Assembly (NCBI GenBank): GCA_019309245.1
Contig: JAFDGP010000021.1
Location: forward strand, 1-16,655
Length of the DNA stretch: 16,655 nt
Source of the DNA: Deltaproteobacteria bacterium
GTDB taxonomy: Bacteria > Desulfobacterota > Desulfobacteria > Desulfobacterales > C00003060
Reading direction: 5' to 3'
Both the position numbers and the translations under genes were made by a program. Numbering within the stretch: the stretch's first letter is position 1; each line of letters opens with the position of its first letter. Shown one piece after another: positions 1-7,862 of this stretch. The notes under the pieces were generated by a model, which searched no databases, was not told the origin of the DNA, and saw only the letters and a list, made by a program, of their open reading frames with translations.

Positions 1-89
1 CGCCGTAGCCCCCTGAGTTCAAACCGTGCGTGCATTCAGCGTGGCCTGGGTGCACGGGCCTCAGGTTCCGCGGTGGGTTGGACCTCGCC
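1..89. other. Intergenic edge, no gene recognised
   Basis: This is the stretch between the window edge and the ihfA stop codon. I see no convincing reading frame. One 6-bp inverted repeat is present (24-29 with 52-57, CCGTGC/GCACGG), but no T run follows it on either strand, so I do not call it a terminator. Confidence 0.4.
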
Positions 90-383
90 TCAATCCGTTT
101 TTGGACCGTTTATTTTGTCCCGGAGTACGCCGGAGCACCGGAACGTAACGATGCGGCGCGGTCTGAGCACAATTTCTTCTGCTGTCTGGGGATTTCTGCC
201 GCGCCGTTGCCGTTTGTCCTTGACACAGAACTTGCCGAAGCCGCTGATCAGGACGTTTTCGCCGCTTTCCAGGGTGCGCTTCATGATTTCCAGGAGGGCT
301 TCAACAATCCAGGTGGCTTGGTTTTTCGGAACTCCAAGCTCGTCATGAACGGAGGCGACAATGTTGTCTTTGGTCAATGCCAT
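90..383 (-). CDS. ihfA: Integration host factor alpha subunit / HU-family DNA-bending protein
   Basis: A 97-residue HU/IHF family protein. These proteins dimerise and bend DNA through two beta arms, supporting nucleoid architecture, recombination and sigma-54 promoter loops. The N-terminal helical part (residues 1-45) leads into the family signature beginning ISGFGKF at about residue 46. The DNA-intercalating arm RRGRNPQT follows with its conserved proline, then the RRIVTF strand. NPQT and the arginine-rich arm resemble IHF-alpha more than HU. IHF would need a beta subunit encoded elsewhere, and none is in the window. The ATG at 383 is preceded on the minus strand by AGGAGT (397-392) at a good distance. 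The gene stands alone and diverges from the efflux operon. The family is sure; alpha versus another HU-family paralogue is likely but unproven. Confidence 0.9.
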   Translation of the reverse strand: MALTKDNIVASVHDELGVPKNQATWIVEALLEIMKRTLESGENVLISGFGKFCVKDKRQRRGRNPQTAEEIVLRPRRIVTFRCSGVLRDKINGPKTD

Positions 384-446
384 GATAAGGTACTCCTACG
401 AGTAAGGGGCTTGGTGAATAACGTCGTTCTTGCCAGCAGGGCATTT

Positions 447-479
447 CTTATCGTTAGCCCAGGGGCCTGAAATTGTCAA
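447..479 (-). promoter_or_regulatory. Probable sigma-70-type promoter of ihfA
   Basis: A perfect -35 box TTGACA reads on the minus strand at 479-474. The -10 is less clear: TAACGA at 17-bp spacing (456-451) or GATAAG at 21 bp (452-447). It lies about 65 to 95 bp upstream of the ihfA start and 13 bp from the dispersed 35-bp repeat. Confidence 0.45.
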
Positions 480-492
480 CAAAACCGTATTT

Positions 493-527
493 CCCGGATC
501 CACCGGTTGCCGAGTTTGCCGGAGATG
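493..527. repeat. 35-bp dispersed repeat, copy 1
   Basis: These 35 bases are identical, with no mismatch, to 11211-11245. Read on the minus strand the element begins CATCTCCGGCAAACTCGGCA and contains two similar units, CGGCAAACT and CGGCAACC. Similarity continues only weakly past 527 (5 of the next 8 bases). The copy sits between ihfA and the divergent efflux operon, 13 bp upstream of the ihfA -35 box. Its function is unknown: it could be an extragenic repeat or a protein-binding site. Confidence 0.9.
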
Positions 528-678
528 TGAGGTGGACATTTTTGCCGGACTGTGCTTATTAGGTTCCATCATATTCATGATCGCAAAGGCGGCATCTATG
601 ACCTGTTGTTCCGGGATCGCGGGTGATCTTTTTAACGGTGGGGGTCGCACGTTGAGTACGCCGGGGATTTATGGGGAT
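528..678. other. Intergenic region upstream of the efflux operon
   Basis: This region should hold the promoter of the outer-membrane factor operon, but I cannot find a convincing -35/-10 pair. One small inverted repeat, ATCAT-attc-ATGAT (568-581), could be an operator but is too short to weigh much. The reading frame of the efflux gene stays open back to about 430, so part of this region could be coding if an upstream start (for example ATG 598) is used. Confidence 0.35.
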
Positions 679-2184
679 ATGGAGGCGTTTGAAGGTGGCG
701 ACATCTCCAGGCGACCGGGAGGCGGATGGACTCGGGTCGATCTGGTTGGGTCGTTGGTCTTGGCTGCTGTGCTGGTCTGTTTTGGGTGTGCCGGCAGGCC
801 GAGCGTTTCGAGTGGTGTTCTCCAGGTCCCGCACACGGCCATGGCAACCACCACAGACCGGCGTGATCTGCTGCCTGAAGCATCGTGTGTTGCGAGGCCC
901 TCATCGGTTCTTTCCATTTCAGAAGCTGTCCGCATCGCCCTACGTAACAATCCGGATCTGGCCGAAGCCGTAGCGCGCATCCGGCAATCCGAGGCCATGA
1001 TTGCCGAGGCCGAGGCCCGTTTTTGGCCTACACTGTCGGCTTATGCGGAATACGTACAGGGCGACGCCCCCTCTGGCTATCTTTTCAAAGCAATCGACCA
1101 GAGAAAGCTACCCAGCCCCGTGGACTTCAACCATCCTGGATGGTTTGAAAACTATGAGACCGGCGTGATGGGAAGGATTAACCTTTTCAATGGGGGCCGG
1201 GATCTGTTGGGGATGCGCATGCAGGAGGCAGAGCTCCGGATCCGGGAACTGGATCAGTCCGCCGTCGAGAACACCCTGGTGGCGTCGGTCATAGAGACTT
1301 TTTATGATGCCCTGGCATCGGAACAGTTTATCAAGATTGCGCAGGAATCTGTAAAGACGGTGGAAACCCAGTTGCGCATCATGCGCGTTCGTTTGAAGGC
1401 GGGCGGGGCCTTGAAGTCTGATGTGCTTTCTCTTGAAGTGCGCCTGGCCGAGGCCCGGGAGGCGCTGTTGCTGGCGCAAAACAGGCGGAGCCTTACGGGG
1501 GCGTCGCTGGCTAACCTGCTCGGCTGGGATCCAGATACGGAGATTGTGTTGTCGGATACGGCGGGCGAGGGGCTCAAGCTGCCCAAGGATTACCAATCCG
1601 GCCTGATCAAGGCCCTGGCGTATCGGCCGGAACTGGAAAGGGCGCGTCGGCGACTGGTGCAGTCCAGAATGGCGGTGGATATGGCTCGAAGCGAATATTT
1701 GCCCCGTATCGACGTGGAAGGCAAGGTTTACGTAGATGATCCCCTTGCGGATTTCAATGAAGCACGCAAGAACTGGACAGCGGGGGTTGTTCTGAACTGG
1801 GAATTCTTTTCGGGACTGGGCACGCGGGCCCGGGTCAGGAAAGCTGAAGGGGTCTTGGATGCCTTGATTGCCATTGACCGAAAGACGACCCTGTCGGTAA
1901 AGATGGATCTCAAGACGGCCTATCTGAAGCTTGAGGAAGCCAAAGCAAGACTGGCGGTCACCAGGGCCGCCGTGGCCCAGGCCGAAGAGTCTCTTGCCCT
2001 GGTTGAGAGACAGTATCAGGGGGGCTCCGCCACGATAACCCGTTACCTGGAAGCAGAGTTGGCCCGGAATCGGGCCAAAATTCGGGCTACAGCGGCTTTT
2101 TTCGATCGCGAAAAGGCGGCGGCAGCCGTCGGCCGTGCGCTTGGCTACTGGAGGCACGGCGGCATGGCGGCCGTCCGAAAATGA
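679..2184 (+). CDS. Outer-membrane efflux factor (TolC/OprM-like), probable lipoprotein
   Basis: The outer-membrane channel of a tripartite RND exporter, about 501 residues from this start. The body shows the usual two OEP repeats: SISEAVRIALRNNPDL opens the first, and ALAYRPELERARRRLVQ with DVEGKVYVDDP belongs to the second. Long Ala/Glu/Arg-rich helices form the periplasmic tunnel. A hydrophobic segment at residues 21-36 ending CFGC suggests a secretion signal with Cys37 as possible lipidation site, as in OprM/NodT relatives, although the lipobox is imperfect. The start is uncertain. ATG 679 places the signal at residue 21 but lacks a good ribosome binding site. ATG 598 (weak AAAGGCGG upstream) and TTG 652 are alternatives, and the frame is open from 430. 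The adaptor gene follows after 57 bp, so the genes are probably one operon. Substrate unknown. Confidence 0.88.
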   Translation: MEAFEGGDISRRPGGGWTRVDLVGSLVLAAVLVCFGCAGRPSVSSGVLQVPHTAMATTTDRRDLLPEASCVARPSSVLSISEAVRIALRNNPDLAEAVARIRQSEAMIAEAEARFWPTLSAYAEYVQGDAPSGYLFKAIDQRKLPSPVDFNHPGWFENYETGVMGRINLFNGGRDLLGMRMQEAELRIRELDQSAVENTLVASVIETFYDALASEQFIKIAQESVKTVETQLRIMRVRLKAGGALKSDVLSLEVRLAEAREALLLAQNRRSLTGASLANLLGWDPDTEIVLSDTAGEGLKLPKDYQSGLIKALAYRPELERARRRLVQSRMAVDMARSEYLPRIDVEGKVYVDDPLADFNEARKNWTAGVVLNWEFFSGLGTRARVRKAEGVLDALIAIDRKTTLSVKMDLKTAYLKLEEAKARLAVTRAAVAQAEESLALVERQYQGGSATITRYLEAELARNRAKIRATAAFFDREKAAAAVGRALGYWRHGGMAAVRK

Positions 2185-2202
2185 CGGGATTGTGCCGGCC
2201 TT

Positions 2203-2219
2203 GTCCGCCCAGGGCGGAC
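2203..2219 (+). other. Intercistronic hairpin between efflux genes
   Basis: A perfect inverted repeat, GTCCGCC-CAG-GGCGGAC, gives a 7-bp GC-rich stem with a 3-nt loop between the outer-membrane factor stop and the adaptor start. No T run follows, so termination is unlikely. An mRNA processing or stability role is possible but not shown. Confidence 0.55.
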
Positions 2220-2241
2220 CACAAAAGGGGACAACGGATTG

Positions 2242-3420
2242 ATGATGTCTAGGAAAAAAAAGATATCCACGTGGGGTGCGCTTGTTGGGGGTGGATTGGG
2301 AGTGGCGGTGTTGATGGCCTATCTGGGCGGGTTTTTCGTGTCCGACAAGATCGGTCCTAACGAGGCCTTGAGGCCCGAGAGTCCGGGCCCGGAGGGGCCG
2401 AAAAAGACCGTGGAGTCCATTGTGCAAACGATCACCGAATATTATGAAGCGGTTGGAACTGTGCGTCCCCGCACGGAGGCCAGGATCGAGTCTCAGGTCA
2501 CCGGCAGAATCCTGGAAATTCTGGTTGGTCCCGGCGATCATGTGACCCGCGGGGCGCTTCTGGCGGTCTTGGACGACCGGGAATTACAGGCCCGCCTGGA
2601 AAAAGCCAGGCACGGGCTTGCCTCGGCACGGGCCCGGCGAGAACAGGCCCGCCAGGCTGTGGCTGCGGCCAGGGCCGTCTATACGCAGGCTGAAGCGGCC
2701 TACCAGCGCACCAGGACCTATTTTGATTCCGAGGCAGCGACATCGCAGGACCTGGAATGGGCCGAATCGGCCTATCTGCAGGCCAAGGCCGGGTTGCAGC
2801 AAGCTCAAGACGGCCTCCGGGAGGCGGTTTCCGGGGTAAGGCAGGCTGAACAGGTTGTAAAAGAGGCCCAGGTTGCATTGGGATATACGAAAATCAAGGC
2901 GGTGGATGAGGGGCAGGTTGCCGAGCGCCTGGCGGAGCCCGGTGATTTGGCCTGGCCCGGCAAGCCGCTGCTGGTGTTGCAGACCCGGGGGGCGCTGCGG
3001 CTTGAGGCGTTTGTCCGGGAGGGCCTGATCCAAAAAGTGAGCCTGGGACAGCATCTTGAGGTGGTCCTGACGGCCCAGGGCTTGACGCTGGACGGCACAG
3101 TCGAAGAGGTCATTCCTGCCGCAGATCCCATGACCCGGACGTTTTTGGTCAAGGTGGGGCTTCCTTACCAGAAGGGGATGTTTCCAGGCATGTTCGGCCG
3201 CCTTCTGGTGCCGGTGCAAAGCCGTCAGGTGGTGCTTGTTCCGCGGGCCGCAGTACAGCATGTGGGCCAGCTGGAAATGGTGACGGTGCGTCGTAATGGG
3301 CGCTGGGAAAGGGTTTTTGTCAAGACCGGCGCACAAATAGGCGAAAACATAGAGATTCTTTCAGGGCTCTCCGGCGGGGAGACCCTCTGCCTGGCACGGA
3401 GCCATGATGCCCACTGCTGA
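2242..3420 (+). CDS. RND efflux periplasmic adaptor (membrane fusion protein)
   Basis: This 392-residue HlyD/AcrA-type adaptor would bridge the RND pump and the outer-membrane channel. Residues 11-33 are a hydrophobic N-terminal anchor after a lysine-rich start, with no lipobox. A split lipoyl-like domain follows: SQVTGRILEILVGPGDHVTRG at about 84-104, and the returning half around YTKIKAVDEGQVAERLAEPGD at 215-235. Between them lies an Ala/Gln/Arg-rich helical hairpin (about 112-212). Beta-barrel and membrane-proximal domains fill the rest. ATG 2242 is chosen over the TTG just before it (2239); a GGGG-containing Shine-Dalgarno-like stretch lies at 2227-2232. The coding end overlaps the pump start by 17 bp, indicating translational coupling. 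No TetR-type regulator adjoins. Confidence 0.93.
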   Translation: MMSRKKKISTWGALVGGGLGVAVLMAYLGGFFVSDKIGPNEALRPESPGPEGPKKTVESIVQTITEYYEAVGTVRPRTEARIESQVTGRILEILVGPGDHVTRGALLAVLDDRELQARLEKARHGLASARARREQARQAVAAARAVYTQAEAAYQRTRTYFDSEAATSQDLEWAESAYLQAKAGLQQAQDGLREAVSGVRQAEQVVKEAQVALGYTKIKAVDEGQVAERLAEPGDLAWPGKPLLVLQTRGALRLEAFVREGLIQKVSLGQHLEVVLTAQGLTLDGTVEEVIPAADPMTRTFLVKVGLPYQKGMFPGMFGRLLVPVQSRQVVLVPRAAVQHVGQLEMVTVRRNGRWERVFVKTGAQIGENIEILSGLSGGETLCLARSHDAHC

Positions 3421-6400
3421 TCAGGGAATCCCGGGTGGCCTGATTGTCAGGATCGTACGCCGATTTCTTTCCGGTCGGCTGTCCGTTTTGTTTGTATTAT
3501 TCGCCCTTGCCATGGGGGCCGCTGCCATCCTGGTGACCCCCCGTGAAGAAGAGCCGCAAATTGTTGTTCCCCTTGCCGACGTATTTGTTCAGGCCCCGGG
3601 TGCCAGTGCCGAGGAGGTCGAAAAACTGGTCGCCACACCCCTGGAACGCCTGCTGTGGCAAATTGACGGTGTGGAATACGTCTACTCGACGTCACGGCGT
3701 GACATGGCCATTGTGACGGTCAGGTTCTTTGTGGGAGAGGACCGCGAGCGTTCCCTGGTCAAGCTGCACAACAAGATCCGTATGAACATTGATCAAGTTC
3801 CGCCGGTGGTCCGTGGCTGGGTCATCAAACCGGTGGAGATCGACGATGTCCCCATTGTAAACCTGACTTTTTATTCCGACAAATACAGCGATTATGAGCT
3901 GCGCCGTATCGGCGAGGAGGTCCTGGCGCGCCTGTCCGAAGTGGCCCAGATCTCGCGGACGGAGATCGTCGGCGGACGCAGGCGGGAAATCCGTGTAGAG
4001 GTTCTACCCGAACGCATGGCCGGCTACGGGGTGTCGTTGTTGGAGATTCATCGGAGCCTGCAGGGAGCCGATACCGCTGTCACCGCCGGACGGTTCTCGC
4101 GGATGAATACCGAGATCACCGTAACAAGTGCTGCCTTTGTCGCGGATGCCAAAGACGTCGAAGATCTGGTGGTTGGGGTCCACAACGGGCGACCGGTCTA
4201 CGTTCGTGATGTGGCCATCGTGACTGATGGTCCCCAGGAGGCCGAAAGTTATTCTCGGATTTGTTTTTCCACCTACTATGCTCAGCATCACGGCCTGAAG
4301 ATTCCGCCCACCGGGCTGCCAGCCGTTACCCTCGCGCTGGCCAAGAAAAGGGGCTCAAATGCCGTTGAAGTGTCCCGAAGCATTCTCGCCCGCCTCCGTA
4401 GCCTGCAGGGCTCGGTCATTCCTTCTGGGGTTCAGGTGGCGGTGACGCGCAACTACGGTTGCACCGCCCAACGGAAGGTCAGCGACCTGTTGGAAGCGCT
4501 TTTTTTTGCCATTGTCATTGTGGTGGCCCTGTTGGCGTTCACATTGGGGTGGCGAGAGGCCCTGGTGGTGGCACTGGCTGTGCCGATCAGTTTTTCTCTG
4601 GCGCTGTTTGTGAATTACCTGTTTGGCTATTCGATCAATCGCGTAACCCTGTTCGCGTTGATTCTCTCGCTCGGTTTGGTGGTGGATGATCCCATCACCA
4701 ATGTGGACAACATCCAGCGGCACATCCTGTTGGGAAGACACCGGCCTGAAACGGCGACCCTGTTTGCCGTCAACGAGGTTCTGCCGCCGGTTATTATGTC
4801 CACCCTGGCCATTATTGTTTCGTTCACCCCGCTTTTTTTCATCACCGGGATGATGGGGCCGTACATGGCCCCCATGGCCGCCAACGTTCCGCTGACCGTC
4901 ACGTTTTCTACGGTGTGTGCCCTGACCGTTGTGCCCTGGCTTTCTTACACATTGTTGAGGCGGAAAGGATTCCAGGGCCAGGCCGGCCAGGCTGCCGACG
5001 AGGATGTGGCGGATGTTGTGTCTCCGCAGATGCAGACCCTGTACCGGAGGCTGGTCGGGCCCTTTTTGGACTCGAAAACGGCGCGCATGCTGTTATGGGG
5101 TACCGTGGTCATTCTTTTGGGGGGGGCTTTATTGCTGGCGTTGTTGAGGCAGGTCCCGATGAAGATGCTGCCCTTTGACAACAAGAACGAGTTTCAAATC
5201 GTTTTGGATATGCCGGAAGGAACGCCTCTTGAGGCCACAGACAGGGTGGTGCGTGACTTTGAGAGATTTTTGACACGGGTTCCCGAGGTGACCCAGGTTG
5301 TCTCTTATGTCGGGGTCTCGTCCCCAATGGATTTTAACGGCATGGTGCGTCACTACTACCTGCGGCGGGGTGGTCATGTGGCGGATCTCCGGGTGAACCT
5401 GGCGGACAAAAAGCACCGACAGCAACAAAGCCACGAGATTGTGCTGCGGCTCAGAAAGGGCTTGGAACAGCTCGCGCGTATGCATGGAACGGCTTTGAAG
5501 GTTGTGGAAGTGCCTCCCGGTCCTCCCGTGGTGTCCACACTGGTGGCAGAGGTGTACGGCGCACCCGACATGGCCTATCAGGATCTGATTGAGGGCGCAC
5601 GAGCCGTGGAAGCCTTGATGGCAGACGAACCGTTTGTCGTGGACGTTGACGATACAGTGGAACACGACCGTGATCGCATCGACTTTGTCCAGGACAAAGA
5701 AAAGGCCGGGCTCCATGGCGTGTCCAGCGATGTTGTGACCAGGACCTTGAGAACCGCCTTGACCGGGGTTGTTTCCGCCACGGCCCACGAGCCCGGCGAA
5801 CGCCAGGCATTGCCAGTCAGGTTGCTTTTGCCGCGGGACAAACGCACGGGAGTGGTGGCGCTGTCTCAAATTCCGGTTAAAACCGCTTCGGCAAACATGG
5901 TACCCCTGGCCGAGCTGGGGCGTTTTATCCGAGTTGCCGAGGACCAGCCCATCTACCACAAGAACCTCGAACGGGTGGTCTATGTATTTGGTGAAATGGC
6001 CGGCCGGGCCCCCGCAGAGGCCGTCTTGGACATGCAGGCAAAGCTTCGAAAAGATTCGCTTCCATCCGGGATCAGGGTGAAATGGGATGGCGAAGGCGAA
6101 TGGAAAATCACGCTACGGGTCTTTCGAGACTTGGGGATTGCCAACGGCGCTGCTCTGCTGGGGATTTATACCCTTCTGGTGATCCAAATGAACTCCTTTC
6201 TCATGCCGTTGCTGATCATGGTCTCGGTGCCGTTGACCCTGATCGGGATCCTTCCCGGTTTCTGGTTGTTTAATGTGCTTTTTTCCAATTCGATAGGGGG
6301 ATTTGAAAACCCGGTTTTTTTCACCGCGACCAGTATGATTGGAATGATCGCCCTGGGTGGTATCGTGATCCGAAATGCCTTGGTTCTGATAGAATTTATC

Positions 6401-6640
6401 CATGAGGCGCAAGGCCGGGGCATGCCTTTGCGAGAAGCGGTGTTAAAAAGCGGGGCGATCCGGCTTCGGCCCATCCTGCTGACAGCCGCCACCACCGCCC
6501 TGGGCGCCTGGCCGATCACTCTGGATCCGGTGTTTTCCGGATTGGCGTGGGCCTTGATTTTCGGCCTTTTCGCATCTACCCTTTTTACGCTGATTGTGGT
6601 GCCCGTGACGTATTACGCGATCAACCGGAACCGGGCGTAA
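3404..6640 (+). CDS. RND-family efflux pump inner-membrane permease
   Basis: A 1078-residue proton-driven RND transporter (ACR_tran family) of normal full length. Layout: TM1 at about residues 18-38; a first periplasmic porter region opening with LADVFVQAPGASAEEVEKLV; TM2-6 from about residue 365; a second helix at about 565 leading into the second porter region (MPFD-like segment, EFQIVLDMPEGTPLEATD); and a C-terminal TM block from about 910 to 1070. TM4 carries the paired acids LGLVVDDP (Asp428/Asp429), the proton-relay pair typical of hydrophobe/amphiphile (HAE) pumps rather than metal pumps. The C-terminal GGIVIRNALVLIEFI and RLRPILLTAATTALG segments are classic. The start lies inside the adaptor gene. 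With its two partners it forms a complete exporter; the substrate cannot be read from sequence. Confidence 0.95.
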   Translation: MMPTADQGIPGGLIVRIVRRFLSGRLSVLFVLFALAMGAAAILVTPREEEPQIVVPLADVFVQAPGASAEEVEKLVATPLERLLWQIDGVEYVYSTSRRDMAIVTVRFFVGEDRERSLVKLHNKIRMNIDQVPPVVRGWVIKPVEIDDVPIVNLTFYSDKYSDYELRRIGEEVLARLSEVAQISRTEIVGGRRREIRVEVLPERMAGYGVSLLEIHRSLQGADTAVTAGRFSRMNTEITVTSAAFVADAKDVEDLVVGVHNGRPVYVRDVAIVTDGPQEAESYSRICFSTYYAQHHGLKIPPTGLPAVTLALAKKRGSNAVEVSRSILARLRSLQGSVIPSGVQVAVTRNYGCTAQRKVSDLLEALFFAIVIVVALLAFTLGWREALVVALAVPISFSLALFVNYLFGYSINRVTLFALILSLGLVVDDPITNVDNIQRHILLGRHRPETATLFAVNEVLPPVIMSTLAIIVSFTPLFFITGMMGPYMAPMAANVPLTVTFSTVCALTVVPWLSYTLLRRKGFQGQAGQAADEDVADVVSPQMQTLYRRLVGPFLDSKTARMLLWGTVVILLGGALLLALLRQVPMKMLPFDNKNEFQIVLDMPEGTPLEATDRVVRDFERFLTRVPEVTQVVSYVGVSSPMDFNGMVRHYYLRRGGHVADLRVNLADKKHRQQQSHEIVLRLRKGLEQLARMHGTALKVVEVPPGPPVVSTLVAEVYGAPDMAYQDLIEGARAVEALMADEPFVVDVDDTVEHDRDRIDFVQDKEKAGLHGVSSDVVTRTLRTALTGVVSATAHEPGERQALPVRLLLPRDKRTGVVALSQIPVKTASANMVPLAELGRFIRVAEDQPIYHKNLERVVYVFGEMAGRAPAEAVLDMQAKLRKDSLPSGIRVKWDGEGEWKITLRVFRDLGIANGAALLGIYTLLVIQMNSFLMPLLIMVSVPLTLIGILPGFWLFNVLFSNSIGGFENPVFFTATSMIGMIALGGIVIRNALVLIEFIHEAQGRGMPLREAVLKSGAIRLRPILLTAATTALGAWPITLDPVFSGLAWALIFGLFASTLFTLIVVPVTYYAINRNRA

Positions 6641-6746
6641 TCGTTTTATTAGCCGCCATATGATGATTGACGGGAAAGAGGCCGGGCCAGCCGGAGCCCT
6701 TGTTTGAGGGCCCTGAAGGCTTCGGAAGGACACGGAGGTGAAGGTC

Positions 6747-7235
6747 ATGCAAATTTATCTGATGCAACATGGGCCGGCATTGCCCAAAGAGCAAGACCCG
6801 AAACAGGGGCTCTCCGCAGAGGGCAAGGCCCGGGTTCATGCAGCTGGCAAGGCTTTGAAAAAGATGGGTTGTGTTTTTGACGCTATTTTGTGCAGCCCGA
6901 AGAAGCGCTCCACTCAGACAGCGGCCATTGTAGCTCAAGAGGTGGGGTTTGCCGAGGGAAAGATTCTCGAGACAGAAAAGGTCAAGGCCATGGCTCCGCC
7001 TCAAGAAACCCTGAAGGTCTTGTCGGAACTTTCAGGCGCGGATCAGATACTGGTTGCCGGGCACCTGCCCTCTGTGGGCGAGGTGGCCTCTGCCTTGTTG
7101 GCTGAACAGACCAAAATCAGCGTGCAATTTGAAATGGGGGCCTGTTGCTGCATTGAAACAGACACACCAACCGGAGGCGCGGGCCGTCTGCGGTGGTTTC
7201 TGCTGCCTGAACACCTGGAATGGATTGCCGGGTAG
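6747..7235 (+). CDS. sixA: SixA-type phosphohistidine phosphatase (histidine phosphatase family)
   Basis: This 162-residue protein matches the small SixA branch of the histidine phosphatase superfamily, which removes phosphate from histidine of phosphotransfer (HPt or PTS) proteins. The N-terminal catalytic motif reads MQIYLMQHGPA, with nucleophile His8. LCSPKKRSTQTA (49-60) supplies the SP..R motif, and VAGHLPSVGEV (103-113) supplies the second catalytic histidine, His106. The usual RHG is QHG here, a variant I know from other SixA-like proteins. ATG 6747 is chosen because GGAGG at 6734-6738 is ideally spaced; a GTG at 6738 overlaps that site. It lies 106 bp after the pump gene with no clear terminator between, so co-transcription is possible. 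The target phosphoprotein is unknown. Confidence 0.87.
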   Translation: MQIYLMQHGPALPKEQDPKQGLSAEGKARVHAAGKALKKMGCVFDAILCSPKKRSTQTAAIVAQEVGFAEGKILETEKVKAMAPPQETLKVLSELSGADQILVAGHLPSVGEVASALLAEQTKISVQFEMGACCCIETDTPTGGAGRLRWFLLPEHLEWIAG

Positions 7236-7301
7236 TGCCCCAGCGGGGGCCGGCACTGCGTGGGTTTGGTCGGAGGTACGAACAACAGTCTGGGCATGTG
7301 C

Positions 7302-7317
7302 CCGGAGCCGGCTCCGG
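7302..7317. other. 16-bp perfect palindrome between sixA and the VIT-like gene
   Basis: CCGGAGCCGGCTCCGG is fully self-complementary, followed by CGTTTTG. It could form a short hairpin (weak terminator) or be a dimeric protein site. A second inverted repeat, AGTGCC/GGCACT, lies at 7234-7239 and 7252-7257, overlapping the sixA stop. Confidence 0.45.
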
Positions 7318-7370
7318 CGTTTTGAACAGCCATGGAACCGCGGCCCCTTTGGCAAAACGGGAGCAACGAC

Positions 7371-7850
7371 GTGAAGACATCCATTAAAAAAGGGGTTGGG
7401 TTCGGCTTGACTTCCGGGGTGATTACCACGCTCGGCATGATTGTCGGGCTTAACGCGACCACGCAGTCAAGGATTGCGGTTTTGGGAGGCATTATCGCCA
7501 TTGCCATTGCAGACGCATTTTCCGATGCCGTAGGCATCCATATTTCCGAAGAATCGGAAGATAAGCACACCACCCAGGAGATTTGGGAGGCCACGGCCGC
7601 CACGTTTGTATCCAAATTCGTGATTGCCTTTACGTTTATGGTTCCCGTGGTGTTCTTGAACCTTCATGCGGCCCTCATCGCCAGCGTGGTTTGGGGGCTG
7701 AGCCTGATCGTGCTGTTCAGCTATTACATGGCGGTGCAGCAGGCGGTGAAGCCGCATCAGGTCATCTCGGAACATGTGGCTATTGTGGTGGTTGTGATAA
7801 TCGTGACCCACTATGTGGGAAAGGGGGTTGCCGCGGTCTTGCAAGGCTGA
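7371..7850 (+). CDS. Compact VIT1/CCC1-like membrane protein
   Basis: A 159-residue, strongly hydrophobic protein with about five membrane segments: near residues 7-26 (GVGFGLTSGVITTLGMIVGL), 34-50 (GGIIAIAIADAFSDAVG), 78-95, 100-122 and 130-150. The first two segments and the motif IADAFSDAVGIHISEESE resemble the VIT1/CCC1 ferrous iron and manganese transporter family, whose second helix reads roughly ADAFSMAxGEYVS. It is shorter than usual (commonly above 220 residues) and lacks the cytosolic metal-binding helices between TM2 and TM3. GTG 7371 is chosen because GGGAG lies 7 bp upstream; ATG 7332 has no ribosome binding site and would add a non-hydrophobic tail. The next gene begins 12 bp after its stop. 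Family resemblance is good; metal transport is inference. Confidence 0.72.
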   Translation: MKTSIKKGVGFGLTSGVITTLGMIVGLNATTQSRIAVLGGIIAIAIADAFSDAVGIHISEESEDKHTTQEIWEATAATFVSKFVIAFTFMVPVVFLNLHAALIASVVWGLSLIVLFSYYMAVQQAVKPHQVISEHVAIVVVVIIVTHYVGKGVAAVLQG

Positions 7851-7862
7851 TCGGGCGCGACG

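Noticed and set aside
430..678. N-terminal extension of the outer-membrane factor from TTG 430
   Set aside because: It would run through the dispersed repeat and the ihfA promoter region, and would place the signal peptide about 100 residues inside the protein.
1108..2541. Long open frame on the minus strand (477 codons) opposite the outer-membrane factor and adaptor genes
   Set aside because: It crosses two well-supported genes on the other strand, has no family resemblance and is Pro/Arg/His-rich, as expected from the complement of GC-rich coding DNA.
5129..5959. Minus-strand open frame of 276 codons inside the RND pump gene
   Set aside because: It lies wholly within the recognisable pump sequence, shows no motif and is His/Gln/Arg-rich in the way antisense frames are.
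6641..6746. Terminator between the RND pump gene and sixA
   Set aside because: Only short GC inverted repeats (for example GCCCT 6696-6700 with AGGGC 6707-6711) are present, none with a T run.
7332..7370. ATG 7332 as start of the VIT-like protein
   Set aside because: No Shine-Dalgarno sequence precedes it, and it adds a polar tail before the first membrane helix. GTG 7371 has GGGAG at the right distance.
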